This document shows, piece by piece, positions 1 through 9,378 of a stretch of DNA of 64,000 bases. The stretch comes from Bacteroidota bacterium. Its GTDB lineage: Bacteria > Bacteroidota > Bacteroidia > UKL13-3. The stretch's first letter is position 1. The number at the start of each line of letters is the position of its first letter. The DNA is taken from assembly GCA_030680835.1 (NCBI GenBank), contig JAUXUD010000082.1:1-64000 (forward strand), written 5' to 3'. The notes under the pieces were generated by a model. That model did not search any database. It saw only the letters and a list, made by a program, of their open reading frames with translations, and was not told the origin of the DNA. A program made the translations under genes and the position numbers.

Positions 1-563
1 CCATTTGAATTAATATAAACGCTTATTGAATAAAGGGAGGTTGTAGAATTAAAGGTTGTGAAAATTAAATCGTTGTCATTGTCTTTATCATAATCAGATA
101 CCAATATAATCGGGTCATTGGTTTTTGGATTGCCCAGGATATTGAGGTTACCTGATACTCCTGCTGCCACACTTACATCCACAAATGAAATTCCGCAATT
201 GTTTTTAAATAAACGTATAGCTCCCGAATTATTTGCCCTTGTAACTAAGATATCCTGAAATCCATCATTATTATAATCAAATGAAATGACCCCATAATTA
301 TTACCCATGTTAATCACACCCAAACCCACATCGTTGGTAACATCTGTAAAAGTTCCTGGCGCGGTATTTTTATATAATTTAAGACTTCCGTTCCCGTTGT
401 TATATAAAACATCTTCCCAACCATCATTGTTGTAATCAATTACATCGTGAATCTGCCCTCCTGCAACTGGCAGCCCGGAACTGCCTATTTCTTCGGTATA
501 CGTTTGGGAATATGAAATTAAGCTTGCGAATAAAAGTACCGGGAACAGTAATTTTTTATACAT
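1..563 (-). CDS. FG-GAP/VCBS repeat secreted protein (3' end outside window)
   Basis: The reading frame is open from an ATG at 563 to the left edge, so only the N-terminal 187 residues are visible. It begins with a Sec signal peptide (MYKKLLFPVLLFASLISYSQ) and continues with calcium-binding FG-GAP/VCBS motifs: DYNNDGWEDVLYNN, DYNNDGFQDILVT and DYDKDNDNDLIFT, spaced about 50 to 60 residues apart, as in beta-propeller blades. In Bacteroidota such proteins are usually large cell-surface or secreted propellers, often ending in a T9SS sorting domain. The C-terminus is not in the window, so that remains inference. Binding partner or substrate is unknown. Confidence 0.85.
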   Translation of the reverse strand, partial: MYKKLLFPVLLFASLISYSQTYTEEIGSSGLPVAGGQIHDVIDYNNDGWEDVLYNNGNGSLKLYKNTAPGTFTDVTNDVGLGVINMGNNYGVISFDYNNDGFQDILVTRANNSGAIRLFKNNCGISFVDVSVAAGVSGNLNILGNPKTNDPIILVSDYDKDNDNDLIFTTFNSTTSLYSISVYINSN

Positions 564-755
564 GGTGCTTGTTGTTAAATTAGGTTCAGTTAAAATAGGG
601 CACAATTTAAGCGTTTTATTTATGGTTTTTAAGCATTTAGGAAATATTAAGATTCACAATTACCTAAGGAGAGCCGCTTTTTGTGGACAAGTATGATTTG
701 TACCCCGGTAAAGGCCTTACGAAAACACCTGATAAATATAAGATTAGTGCAATTA

Positions 756-1781
756 TTAATAAATATTTAAGAATTCAATGAGGCGTAAAATGTCGTGTTC
801 GGAGTGGTTGAGGTGGAACACAAACCTGACCCGATTTTTACCCATACTCACTGCTTTTATGTTATTTAGTGCCAATTTATTTATGAAGGGCTCAACTGGA
901 AATTGATCTTTTATTTTAAATATTACGATATTGGTTTCAACCGGTAAAACAAACTCAGTAAACTCTTTTTGCCCGATAACTGCAGCAACTCTTTTGGCTC
1001 TTTCATGATCGGTATTCAAGCGTTGGATATTGTGCTTAAGCGCATACAGTCCGGCGCCTGCAATAAATCCGGCCTGCCGCATGCCTCCCCCAAGTATTTT
1101 ACGGTAACGCCGGGCTTTATAAATATGTTGTGCTGAACCCAATAACAGAGAGCCAACAGGTGCCCCCAATCCTTTACTTAAACAGATGGAAAGGGTGTCA
1201 AAGAGTTCGCCATATTCTTTGGGGTCTTGTTGTTTCGATGCCAAAGCATTAAAAATCCGGGCTCCATCCAAATGAAATGCCAAATTATGCTGTGTACAAA
1301 CTGCTTTTATTTTTTTGAGTTCGTCCAGATCCCAGCAGGCGCCACCTCCTTTGTTTACAGTATTCTCAACACATACCAGCCTTGATATTGGAAAATGGTC
1401 ATTTTCGGCATTGATGTTTTCTAAAACCTGTGCTGCGGTAAATAATCCCCTTTCGCTATCGATCAAACGCACCGAAGCACCTGAATTAAAAGCAATGCCG
1501 CCACCCTCATAGAGATAAACATGCGCCAGATTGCTGCAAATTACTTCATCGCCGGGCTGTGTATGCACTTTAATTGCAATCTGATTGGTTTGTGTACCAC
1601 TTGAACAAAACAATGCGGCTTCCTTTCCAAATAATTCTGCCGCATAAGTCTGCAATGCATTTACGGTTTCATCTTCTCCAAATACATCATCTCCAACAAC
1701 GGCATTCATCATGGCCACTTTCATTTCGGGAGTAGGTTTGGTAACGGTATCGCTGCGTAAATCAATAAAGGTATTTTCCAT
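756..1781 (-). CDS. ltaE: Low-specificity L-threonine aldolase
   Basis: This is a PLP-dependent fold-type I aldolase that cleaves L-threonine or L-allo-threonine to glycine and acetaldehyde. The 341-aa length is normal for the family. The N-terminal [15 protein letters not shown] motif is the family hallmark, [10 protein letters not shown] (about 170-179) supplies the aspartate that contacts the pyridine nitrogen, and the Schiff-base lysine is K203 in [11 protein letters not shown]. The protein is cytosolic. It stands alone: the upstream gene is transcribed away from it and the gene downstream on the same strand begins 193 bases beyond its stop. Assignment is firm at family level; stereo-preference cannot be read from sequence. 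Confidence 0.93.
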   Translation of the reverse strand: MENTFIDLRSDTVTKPTPEMKVAMMNAVVGDDVFGEDETVNALQTYAAELFGKEAALFCSSGTQTNQIAIKVHTQPGDEVICSNLAHVYLYEGGGIAFNSGASVRLIDSERGLFTAAQVLENINAENDHFPISRLVCVENTVNKGGGACWDLDELKKIKAVCTQHNLAFHLDGARIFNALASKQQDPKEYGELFDTLSICLSKGLGAPVGSLLLGSAQHIYKARRYRKILGGGMRQAGFIAGAGLYALKHNIQRLNTDHERAKRVAAVIGQKEFTEFVLPVETNIVIFKIKDQFPVEPFINKLALNNIKAVSMGKNRVRFVFHLNHSEHDILRLIEFLNIY

Positions 1782-1839
1782 GCAAGCAAACTAATAACAT
1801 ATGTATGATAAATACAAATGCCATTCAATGAATCCGGTA

Positions 1840-1861
1840 GAGACGCGATTCATCGCGTCTC
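1840..1861. repeat. REP-like palindrome with GTAG tetranucleotide
   Basis: Perfect 10-base arms (GAGACGCGAT / ATCGCGTCTC) surround a two-base centre, and the bases GTAG overlap the first arm (1837-1840). A third half-site, GATTCATCGCGTCT, recurs at 1899-1912. It lies between ltaE and lgt, outside any gene. A GTAG-type tetranucleotide beside an imperfect palindrome is the hallmark of REP elements mobilised by RAYT (TnpA_REP) transposases; no such transposase is in this window. Confidence 0.7.
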
Positions 1862-1987
1862 AATTGGGATGAATCGTATTTATTGTATGTAAACACTGGA
1901 TTCATCGCGTCTTTTACAGGAATAAACCGATAACCCATTTCAATAATTCAATATTAAAGCGTTAATTCGCAGTTGAAAATTTTCATT

Positions 1988-3145
1988 ATGTACGCTACCA
2001 TTTCAGATATGCTCAGGGATTTACTGGGTTTAAATATTCCGCTTCCCATTCAAACATTTGGTTTTTTTATGGCAATCTCTTTCGCTGCTGCCTATTGGGT
2101 TTCATCCATTGAGCTCAAACGAAAAGAAGCAGAAGGACTTATTAATCCATTTCAAAAACAGATAAGCCGTAATGAACCTATCACAATGGTTGATTATATA
2201 ACCACGGTTATTATCGGTGCATTTATAGGCTTTAAGGGACTGGAAGCAATATTGAACTATGATGCACTGGTTGCCAATCCGCAGTTATTTATTTTTTCGG
2301 CAAAAGGCAGCTGGTTTGGAGCCATAGCGGGAGGAGCCATTTCCTACTACCTCAAGAGCAAAGAGGCAAAAGCCCTGGAGGGTAAAAAACCTGAAAAAGT
2401 AATGGTATCGGTTCACCCTTATGAAATGATGGGGAATGTGGTTGCCATAGCTGCCATTGGAGGTATATTGGGGGCAAAGATATTTCACAACCTCGAAAAT
2501 CTGGATGACTTTTTTGCTGATCCGATTGGCTCCCTATTGTCATTTAGCGGTTTAACTTTTTACGGTGGACTGATTGTAGCGGCAATAGGAATTATTTACT
2601 ATACCTCAAAAAATGGCATTCCACCATTAATGATGATGGATGCTACCGCACCGGCTTTAATACTTGCATACGGTCTGGGACGCTTGGGCTGCCATTTAAG
2701 CGGGGATGGTGACTGGGGCATTGATAACCTGGCTGCACAACCGCAATGGTTAAGCTTTTTACCGGAGTGGACCTGGGCTTATAATTATCCGCATAATGTG
2801 TTAAACGAAGGAATTCCGATTCCGGGTTGTGAGGGGGCACATTGCAGTATGCTGCAAAACCCTGTTTTTCCAACTGCTTTTTATGAAACGCTTGCCGGTA
2901 TTTTTTTGTTCTTTGTGTTGTGGGCATTGCGAAAATCTTTTACAATACCCGGTACTTTATTTTGTTTTTATTTAATTTTAAATGGCAGTGAACGGTTTTT
3001 AATTGAAAAAATCAGGGTGAATACCACGTATCACATCTATGGTAAATTTATCACCCAGGCCGAAATTATTTCTTCGGTATTATTCCTGGCGGGTGTTATT
3101 GGCTTGATTTATTTGTGGGTACAGGCCAAAAATAAGCTGGCATGA
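1988..3145 (+). CDS. lgt: Prolipoprotein diacylglyceryl transferase
   Basis: Lgt transfers diacylglyceryl from phosphatidylglycerol to the lipobox cysteine of prolipoproteins in the inner membrane, the first step of lipoprotein maturation. I see at least seven hydrophobic segments, the family core GLGRLGCHLSGDGDWG (about residue 235 on) and a late NGSERFLIEKIRVN arginine motif. At 385 aa it is longer than the roughly 280-aa E. coli enzyme; a cytoplasmic loop with KEAKALEGKKPEKV and a periplasmic insertion around the two-cysteine PGCEGAHC account for the excess, as in other Bacteroidota homologues. ATG 1988 is chosen over an in-frame TTG at 1973. It serves the several lipobox proteins encoded nearby. 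Confidence 0.93.
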   Translation: MYATISDMLRDLLGLNIPLPIQTFGFFMAISFAAAYWVSSIELKRKEAEGLINPFQKQISRNEPITMVDYITTVIIGAFIGFKGLEAILNYDALVANPQLFIFSAKGSWFGAIAGGAISYYLKSKEAKALEGKKPEKVMVSVHPYEMMGNVVAIAAIGGILGAKIFHNLENLDDFFADPIGSLLSFSGLTFYGGLIVAAIGIIYYTSKNGIPPLMMMDATAPALILAYGLGRLGCHLSGDGDWGIDNLAAQPQWLSFLPEWTWAYNYPHNVLNEGIPIPGCEGAHCSMLQNPVFPTAFYETLAGIFLFFVLWALRKSFTIPGTLFCFYLILNGSERFLIEKIRVNTTYHIYGKFITQAEIISSVLFLAGVIGLIYLWVQAKNKLA

Positions 3146-3164
3146 TTTTTTCGTTTATCTGTGC

Positions 3165-3704
3165 ATGAAGAAGTTATTGTTATTATGGGTTGTTTCACTT
3201 TTAAGCTTAGGGTATACCCAGGCTCAAATAGAAGTTACCGACACCCCGATGCTGAAGTTTACACTGCCCGATTTTATACTGGAGGCACAACAGGATTCAA
3301 ACTATGAGAAAAAATACCAGCGCATGGTATATAATGTGAGAAAGGTTTTGCCTTATGCAAAAATGGCCAGTTTCCGGTTTCAGCTTATGGAGCAAAACCT
3401 GCAGGTATTGCCAACCGAAAAATCCCGGAATGAATACCTGAAAAGAACTGAGAAAGCCATCAAAGAGCAGTTTATGGATGACTTAAAAAACATGACCCAG
3501 TCGCAGGGAAAAATTCTGATTAAGCTTATTTACCGTGAAACCGGAAAGACTACATACGATCTCTTACAAACCTATCGGGGTACGATAACTGCCATATACT
3601 GGCAAGGTATGGCGAAGGTGTTTGATGCCAATTTAAAACAGGAGTATGATCCTGTAGAGGACTGGCAAATTGAACAAATCATTAAACAACTGGGGTTTGA
3701 ATAA
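3165..3704 (+). CDS. DUF4294 secreted protein
   Basis: This is a 179-aa protein with a clear signal peptide (MKKLLLLWVVSLLSLGYTQAQ). The mature part is mostly helical, with the family core YQRMVYNVRKVLPYAKMASFRFQLMEQNL (about 50-79) that defines Bacteroidota DUF4294. A conserved basic KLIYRETGKTTYDLLQTYRG segment follows at about 121-140. Function is unknown; it is probably periplasmic. It starts 19 bases after lgt, so co-transcription is likely. A heptamer repeat array starts 5 bases after its stop codon. Family assignment is from recalled motif similarity. Confidence 0.8.
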   Translation: MKKLLLLWVVSLLSLGYTQAQIEVTDTPMLKFTLPDFILEAQQDSNYEKKYQRMVYNVRKVLPYAKMASFRFQLMEQNLQVLPTEKSRNEYLKRTEKAIKEQFMDDLKNMTQSQGKILIKLIYRETGKTTYDLLQTYRGTITAIYWQGMAKVFDANLKQEYDPVEDWQIEQIIKQLGFE

Positions 3705-3709
3705 TAACA

Positions 3710-3874
3710 GAGGTATGAGTTATGAGTTATGAGGTATGAGGTATGAGTTTTTACTCATACCTCATAACTTATAACTCATACCTCATACCTCATACCTAAT
3801 ACCTAATACCTAATACCTAATACCTAATACCTAATACCTCATACCTAATACCTCATACCTAATATCTCATACCT
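3710..3874. repeat. Heptamer array (GAGGTAT / CCTAATA units) forming a long hairpin
   Basis: Six units of the GAGGTAT/GAGTTAT type (3710-3751) are followed by seventeen units in the opposite sense (ACTCATA, CCTCATA, CCTAATA; 3753-3871), all in strict 7-base register. The two senses face each other, giving a potential stem of about 30 bp with a T-rich loop near 3748-3752. There is no coding potential. The array begins 5 bases after the DUF4294 stop and fills most of the 242-base gap before the glycosyltransferase. Confidence 0.95.
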
Positions 3875-3931
3875 TTCATTTTAATCCACACCTTGTTGAT
3901 ATTGGTATGATAAAGGTACAGGCAATGTATA

Positions 3932-3939
3932 TACATTTG
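3932..3939 (+). promoter_or_regulatory. Bacteroidota-type -7 element
   Basis: TACATTTG matches the Bacteroidota -7 consensus TAnnTTTG and ends 7 bases before the ATG at 3947, so the transcript would be almost leaderless. No convincing TTTG -33 box lies 19 to 21 bases upstream, which lowers confidence. Confidence 0.4.
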
Positions 3940-3946
3940 CCGCAAC

Positions 3947-5077
3947 ATGCTGGAAACATTCAATTTTTGGGAACTTTTTGTAATGGGGATTTTGGGATTT
4001 GCAACCCTTATTCAATTGTTTTACTATTTGGTGGTTTATAGTAAACTCGCTTTTTATAAACAGCCGGAGGCTTTATATACTCAGGATTTACCTCCGGTAT
4101 CAGTTATTATCGCTGCACGCAATGAATACAATTTTCTTGAAAAAAATCTGAAAACGATACTCGAACAGGATTACCCCAGCTTTGAAGTAATTGTAGTAAA
4201 CGATTGCAGTTGGGACGATAGCCAGAAATTGCTGGAATACTACCAGGAAGTGTATCCAAATCTGAGAATTTGCCAGTTGATTGAGCAGGAAAAATATCCA
4301 ACCGGCAAAAAATTTGCAATAACCATGGGAATCAAGGCAGCAACTTTTAACCAAATGTTTTTTACTGATGCCGATTGTGTGCCTGCCAGCAACCAATGGT
4401 TGCGCTTAATGCAAAGCCGTTTTCAGGACGGTAAAGAAATTGTGCTGGGATACTCACCCTATAAAAAATATTCGGGTATACTTAATTTATTTATCCGTTA
4501 CGAGAGCGTATTTACTGCCATCAACTATTTTTCGGCAGCAATCGGTAAAAATGCTTTTATTGGGGTTGGCAGAAATCTGGCATATACCCGCGATTTGTTT
4601 TTTAAACACAAGGGCTTTGCTTCGCATCAGCATATTTTGAGCGGAGATGACGATTTATTTGTTAACCAGGCTGCAACCGCCGACAATGTTGCTATACAGC
4701 TGGATCCTCAAAGTTTTGTTAATACAGAACCCAAAAAAACATTTGAATCGTGGCAACGCCAGAAAGCCCGGCATGTGAGTACCGGTAAATATTATAAAGC
4801 AAAACATCAACTGTTTTTGGGAGCATATTATGCAAGCTTGTTTTTGTTTTATGCAGCAATTATTACTTTGTTAATTCTAAGGGTTGATTGGGAAATTATC
4901 CTGTTTTTTTATGCATTGCGTTTTGTTATTCAAACTGCAATCCTGTATTTTATATTCACCAAACTTAAATGTATGAGTCTTATCTGGTTTATTCTTTTAC
5001 TGGATTTCCTGTATTTGATTTACATTGGTATCTTTGGCACCACAGGTTTATTTGCCAAAAACAAAAAAGTCTGGTAA
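3947..5077 (+). CDS. Membrane-bound family 2 glycosyltransferase
   Basis: This is a 376-aa GT-A fold glycosyltransferase. An N-terminal membrane helix (about 8-30) precedes the GT2 core PVSVIIAARNEYNFLEKNLKTIL (about 50-72), a VVNDCSWDD motif, the metal-binding DADC (about 142), a GDDD acid motif and a QRQKARHVSTG segment reminiscent of the QxxRW region of processive GT2 enzymes. Two or three membrane helices close the protein (about 290-370). It probably adds a sugar to a lipid-linked acceptor on the cytoplasmic face of the inner membrane; donor and acceptor are not deducible. rsmG follows 13 bases later and a second GT2 lies beyond it. Confidence 0.88.
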   Translation: MLETFNFWELFVMGILGFATLIQLFYYLVVYSKLAFYKQPEALYTQDLPPVSVIIAARNEYNFLEKNLKTILEQDYPSFEVIVVNDCSWDDSQKLLEYYQEVYPNLRICQLIEQEKYPTGKKFAITMGIKAATFNQMFFTDADCVPASNQWLRLMQSRFQDGKEIVLGYSPYKKYSGILNLFIRYESVFTAINYFSAAIGKNAFIGVGRNLAYTRDLFFKHKGFASHQHILSGDDDLFVNQAATADNVAIQLDPQSFVNTEPKKTFESWQRQKARHVSTGKYYKAKHQLFLGAYYASLFLFYAAIITLLILRVDWEIILFFYALRFVIQTAILYFIFTKLKCMSLIWFILLLDFLYLIYIGIFGTTGLFAKNKKVW

Positions 5078-5090
5078 ATAATAATATAAA

Positions 5091-5726
5091 GTGGAAATCA
5101 TTCTCAAATACTTTCCTTATCTTACAAAAGATCAGCAATCGAAGTTTGCAGCGTTATACAACCTGTACCACGAATGGAATGAAAAAATAAATGTCATTTC
5201 ACGAAAGGATATTGATGCACTTTATGAGAAGCATATTTTGCACAGTCTGGCCATTGCCAAATTTATTGAATTCAAACCTAAAACCCGGGTGCTGGATATT
5301 GGCACTGGAGGTGGATTTCCCGGTATCCCTTTAGCCATCCTGTTTCCGGATGCAACTTTTACCATGGTAGATTCCATTGCAAAAAAAATAAAGGTGGCAG
5401 AGGAGGTTTCAAAGGGGATACAATTGCAAAACACTGATTTTGTAATTGGCAGGGTGGAGCAGTTAAAGGAAACCTTTCATTTTATTACAGCACGTGCAGT
5501 GGCTCCCTGCGACCAACTGTACCGCTGGACACAGCACTATGTTGATATGAAAGAAGAATTCAACAGCAAAATTAACGGCTATCTTTTTTTGAAGGGTGGA
5601 ATTTTAAAAGAGGAATTATGGGCATTGAAAGGCATCAATAAAAAACTGGTCATCGATGAAATTCCTTTGACTGATTATTTTGATGAACCCTTTTTTGAAA
5701 CCAAAAAACTTGTTTATATTTTTTAA
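5091..5726 (+). CDS. rsmG: 16S rRNA (guanine527-N7)-methyltransferase
   Basis: RsmG (GidB) methylates N7 of G527 in the 530 loop of 16S rRNA using SAM. The 211-aa length is normal. KINVISRKDIDALYEKHILHSLAI (about 33-56) and the SAM-binding VLDIGTGGGFPGIPLAILFP (about 66-85) are the family signatures, and ITARAVAPCDQL near 143 is the conserved RAVA motif. The start is GTG at 5091, supported by alignment of the N-terminal helix. It is embedded between two glycosyltransferases in the same orientation, which looks like operon co-location rather than shared function. Loss of rsmG is known to give low-level streptomycin resistance. Confidence 0.95.
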   Translation: MEIILKYFPYLTKDQQSKFAALYNLYHEWNEKINVISRKDIDALYEKHILHSLAIAKFIEFKPKTRVLDIGTGGGFPGIPLAILFPDATFTMVDSIAKKIKVAEEVSKGIQLQNTDFVIGRVEQLKETFHFITARAVAPCDQLYRWTQHYVDMKEEFNSKINGYLFLKGGILKEELWALKGINKKLVIDEIPLTDYFDEPFFETKKLVYIF

Positions 5727-5740
5727 GTTCTTACAAGGTC

Positions 5741-6532
5741 ATGAAGATAAGTCTCATTATCGCATTTTATAAAAATACAGCCTTCTTAAAATTAATATTA
5801 ATGGCATTGTTAAATCAAAGTGATAAAAACTTTGAAGTAATTATTGCAGATGATGATAACAGTGAAGCATCCACTCATTTTATCCGCGAATGGATGCCGC
5901 TTTGTTTCTTTCCTTTGGTTCATGTAAACCAGTTAAAAGACGATGGGTTCAGAAAAAATGAAGTATTGAATAAAGCCATTGTAAAATCAAGCGGAGAATT
6001 TATTGTTTTTATTGATGGCGACTGCATTCCGCACAGGCATTTTATAAAACAATACAGAGCAAATATACAAGAAAATATAGCTTTGTTTGGCAGGCGGGTG
6101 ATGCTTACAAAAGCTATGAAAGATAAATTGGTTCAAACCGGCGACCTGAGCTTATTATCATTGTGGAATCTTTTTGTGAACCGTACGGGTAACCTGAAAG
6201 ATGCGCTTTACTTACCTTTTTTAAACCGCAGACACACTTCAGGAATCTGGGGTTGTAACTGGGGGATACATAAAAAGCATCTGCTTGAAGTGAATGGCTT
6301 TGATGAAGATTATATCCATGCAGGAGTAGGTGAGGATGTAGATATTGAAAGCAGGTTGAATAAAAATGGAATCACACTAAAATCACTGAAACAAAAGGCA
6401 ATCGTATACCACTTATATCACAAACCCAATTATTCGGACGCAGATATACAACTCAATTTTGAACTGCTCAAATTGAAGCAAAAAGAGGGTCTTATTTTTT
6501 GCAGAAATGGAATTGTAAAAGATGACGTTTAA
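5741..6532 (+). CDS. Family 2 glycosyltransferase with galactosyltransferase-like C-terminus
   Basis: This is a 263-aa soluble GT2 enzyme. The N-terminal half carries ISLIIAFYKNTAFLKLIL and the DxD-type FIDGDCIP (about 90-97). The C-terminal half has GCNWGIHKKHLLEVNGFDEDY followed by GEDVDIESRL (about 168-205), the Glyco_transf_7C signature seen in chondroitin-synthase-like and beta-4-galactosyltransferase-like enzymes. It has no membrane segment. It is 14 bases downstream of rsmG and likely co-transcribed. A role in LPS or surface polysaccharide assembly is plausible but not shown by the sequence. Confidence 0.88.
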   Translation: MKISLIIAFYKNTAFLKLILMALLNQSDKNFEVIIADDDNSEASTHFIREWMPLCFFPLVHVNQLKDDGFRKNEVLNKAIVKSSGEFIVFIDGDCIPHRHFIKQYRANIQENIALFGRRVMLTKAMKDKLVQTGDLSLLSLWNLFVNRTGNLKDALYLPFLNRRHTSGIWGCNWGIHKKHLLEVNGFDEDYIHAGVGEDVDIESRLNKNGITLKSLKQKAIVYHLYHKPNYSDADIQLNFELLKLKQKEGLIFCRNGIVKDDV

Positions 6533-6566
6533 AAGAATATATTTGTTTTGGATTTAAAGTACACCC

Positions 6567-7640
6567 ATGACAACAACTTCTGCTTCAATTATAAAAAAAC
6601 TGCTTGTTTTGTTTCTTGTTTTTGCAGGATTACATTTCGCCAAAGAATTCCTGATGCCCATTGCAATCGGTACTGTTTTGGCAACTTTGTTTTTACCTTT
6701 TTGTAAGTGGATGGAGCGAAAGAAAGTTCCCAAGGCACTGGCAACATTTATCTGTCTGCTGGTATTGTTGCTGGGGGTGGCCGGTATTGGCGCTTTGCTG
6801 GGATGGCAGATTTCTGAGCTTATAAACGATTTTGAGCTTATTAAACAAAAGGCGTTGGAACTGGCCAACAGAATTCAGTTATATATATTTAATCATTTGG
6901 GCATTACTGCCGATAAACAATGGCAGTTAATCAAAGATCAGCAATTCTCTTTTATTGGTATCATTCCCTATATGGCAAGTTCTATGGCATCCATTTTGGG
7001 CAATTTTATTTTAATACTGGTTTATCTTTTTGGACTCTTATACTTCCGCAGCCATATCAAACAATTCATCTTAAAACTTGCTACACCGGCTCAAAGAGAA
7101 GAAATGGAACAAGTGGTGTTGAGTACAACTCAGGTATCGCAACAATACCTGATCGGACTTGCAAAAATGATCGCTTGTTTATGGATTATGTATGGCATTG
7201 GATTTTCAATAATTGGGGTAAAAAACGCACTCTTTTTTGCCGTATTATGCGGTCTGCTTGAAATTGTTCCGTTCATCGGAAACATTATAGGCACTTCACT
7301 TACTTTATTGGTTGCAGCAGTTCAGGGTGCCAGCCTTCCTTTTTTAGGAGGCATTGTTCTCACTTATGGAATTGTACAACTGATACAGGGGTGGCTTCTT
7401 GAACCCATGATGGTGGGTCCGCAGGTGAAAATAAATCCCTTATTCACCATTATTGCATTGATACTCGGCGAATTGGTATGGGGCATTCCCGGTATTTTTC
7501 TCGCTATTCCGCTTACTGCCATGTTTAAAATTGTTTGTGATCATTTTGAATCATTGAAACCTTTTGGTTTTCTGATTGGAAAAATTGAAGCCAAAGAGAA
7601 TAAAAAAATAATTAAATGGATAAAAAAGGTGGGTCATTAA
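6567..7640 (+). CDS. AI-2E family transporter (PerM/TqsA-like permease)
   Basis: This is a 357-aa polytopic membrane protein with about eight hydrophobic segments, including the paired N-terminal helices and the C-terminal block PFIGNIIGTSLTLLVAAVQG and ILGELVWGIPGIFLAIPLTAMFKI that typify the AI-2E transporter family. Members include the E. coli autoinducer-2 exporter TqsA but also Na+/H+ antiporters and uncharacterised permeases, so substrate cannot be assigned. It follows the glycosyltransferase by 34 bases and precedes a Na/Pi cotransporter by 31 bases. No luxS gene is in the window. Confidence 0.9.
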   Translation: MTTTSASIIKKLLVLFLVFAGLHFAKEFLMPIAIGTVLATLFLPFCKWMERKKVPKALATFICLLVLLLGVAGIGALLGWQISELINDFELIKQKALELANRIQLYIFNHLGITADKQWQLIKDQQFSFIGIIPYMASSMASILGNFILILVYLFGLLYFRSHIKQFILKLATPAQREEMEQVVLSTTQVSQQYLIGLAKMIACLWIMYGIGFSIIGVKNALFFAVLCGLLEIVPFIGNIIGTSLTLLVAAVQGASLPFLGGIVLTYGIVQLIQGWLLEPMMVGPQVKINPLFTIIALILGELVWGIPGIFLAIPLTAMFKIVCDHFESLKPFGFLIGKIEAKENKKIIKWIKKVGH

Positions 7641-7671
7641 TAGAATCTGACTTATTCTGATTTAAATTGAC

Positions 7672-9354
7672 ATGGAAATACTCATCAGTATTTTTAAACT
7701 ATTGGCAGGAATCGGTTTGTTTCTTTTTGCCATGTATTTACTGGAGGAGTCATTAAAAAATTTTTCCGGAAGAAGTTTCAAAATATTTCTTCAGCGTACA
7801 ACTAAAAACAAAATAGGAGCAGTAGCAGGCGGTGCACTTATCACCGGATTGCTTCAAAGCAGTTCATTGGTATCGGTAATGGTGCTGGCTTTTGTAGGAG
7901 CAGGCGTATTTACCATGAAAAATGCAATGGCCATTATTCTGGGTGCAAACCTGGGTACTACCCTTGACAGTTGGTTGGTAGCTACCCTGGGATTTAAAGT
8001 AAATATTGAAATAGCTGCATATCCGGCAATTTTTTTAGGCGGCTTTCTGCTCATCATTTTGGGTAACAGAAAAGTGATAAAGTATGTTTCCTATTTTCTT
8101 TTTGGTTTTGGGTTGTTGTTCATAGGCTTATCATTTATGAAAACAGCTATGGAAGCCCAGGTAAAAACCTTTGATTTTTCGAAGTATGCAGAAATGTCAC
8201 TTTTTGTATTTATGCTTATTGGATTTATTATCACCTTACTGGTTCAGTCAAGTTCGGTAACCATGGCACTTACCCTGAGTGCACTGCATACGGGAGTTAT
8301 CGCTTTTCCAGCGGCAGCAGCAATCGTTCTGGGCTCGGAAACAGGTACTACCATAAAAATAATGTTAAGTGCAATCGGAGGCAATGTGGCAAAAAAAAGA
8401 GTGGTGTTGGGTAACTTCATTTTTAATGTATTTCTTACCATTTTGGCTTTCACTTTTCTAAATCCCATATTGTTGCTAATTACTGATGTTTTCAATATTG
8501 GTGATCCGCTTATCGGTTTGGTAGTCTTTTCAACTCTGATCAATCTGTTTAGCATAGTTATTTTTCTCCCTTTTCTCGATTTGTTTGCAAATTTTTTGGA
8601 AAAATTCTTTAAAGATACCGATGCTTCGGCTGCAGCTTTTATTGGTAATGCCAATTTAAATGAACCCGAAACTGCACTGGATTTATTTAGAAAAGAAACC
8701 GAATATTTTATCCATAACTCCATGCTTTTTAACTTGTCATCATTTGATATTGAACCTAAAACATTACATGAATCAGCGGATATAAACAGGATTAATGAGA
8801 AAAGGAAATTCTATACCATGACACATGAAGAAAAATATGAATTCCTGAAATTACTGCAGGGTGAATTACAGGTGTTCTATATTAAGTTTCGTACCTCATT
8901 GCACGGAGATCAAAACGCACAGCTTGGTCAGTTGATTTCGGCAGTGCGCAGTTCCATGCATGCTGTTAAAAGTATGAATGATATCGGAAGTAATATCATT
9001 AACCTGAAAAGTTCATCGAAAGATATTAAGTTTGATTTTTTCATGCATCATAAAAAGGAAACAGAAAACCTTTATCACAAGCTAAACGCTTTTATCACCG
9101 AAGCGGATCAGGCGGGTTTCGAAAAACTAAAGGAGGCCTTCGTTACGATTCAGAAAAGCTATAGCCAGGCCTTAGATCAATTTTATAAAGACGCAAATCA
9201 CGCTCCGATAGAAGATATGGATATGACCACGGCACTAAACTTTAACCGCGAGCTTTTTACTTCCAATAAAGCCATGCTGATGGCGGTAAAAGATTTTTTG
9301 TTGGAAGAAAAACAAGCGGAAGCTTTTAATGAAATTACAGTTTATCAAACTTAG
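7672..9354 (+). CDS. Na/Pi cotransporter family protein with PhoU-like tail
   Basis: This 560-aa protein has an N-terminal membrane domain with two inverted Na/Pi repeats. Each carries the family QSSS signature: GLLQSSSLVSVMVLAFVGAG (about 60-79) and LVQSSSVTMALTLSAL (about 190-205). Residues from about 330 to 560 are hydrophilic and helical and resemble a PhoU-type domain (HHKKETENLYHKLNAF). It is expected to bring phosphate into the cytoplasm with sodium, or to extrude it as YjbB is thought to do; direction is not deducible. It is the last gene of the + strand run that begins at lgt and is convergent with priA, 24 bases apart. Confidence 0.92.
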   Translation: MEILISIFKLLAGIGLFLFAMYLLEESLKNFSGRSFKIFLQRTTKNKIGAVAGGALITGLLQSSSLVSVMVLAFVGAGVFTMKNAMAIILGANLGTTLDSWLVATLGFKVNIEIAAYPAIFLGGFLLIILGNRKVIKYVSYFLFGFGLLFIGLSFMKTAMEAQVKTFDFSKYAEMSLFVFMLIGFIITLLVQSSSVTMALTLSALHTGVIAFPAAAAIVLGSETGTTIKIMLSAIGGNVAKKRVVLGNFIFNVFLTILAFTFLNPILLLITDVFNIGDPLIGLVVFSTLINLFSIVIFLPFLDLFANFLEKFFKDTDASAAAFIGNANLNEPETALDLFRKETEYFIHNSMLFNLSSFDIEPKTLHESADINRINEKRKFYTMTHEEKYEFLKLLQGELQVFYIKFRTSLHGDQNAQLGQLISAVRSSMHAVKSMNDIGSNIINLKSSSKDIKFDFFMHHKKETENLYHKLNAFITEADQAGFEKLKEAFVTIQKSYSQALDQFYKDANHAPIEDMDMTTALNFNRELFTSNKAMLMAVKDFLLEEKQAEAFNEITVYQT

Positions 9355-9378
9355 TGTTGAAAAAACCTGAATACCAGA

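Noticed and set aside
1315-1512. Small coding frame opposite the threonine aldolase gene
   Set aside because: It lies entirely within a well-supported gene on the other strand and shows no family motif or ribosome-binding site.
3753-3874. CRISPR array
   Set aside because: Units are 7 bases with no spacers, no cas genes are nearby, and the same units recur in other gaps.
6567-7640. Autoinducer-2 exporter tqsA
   Set aside because: The family is broad and no luxS is present; substrate cannot be assigned.
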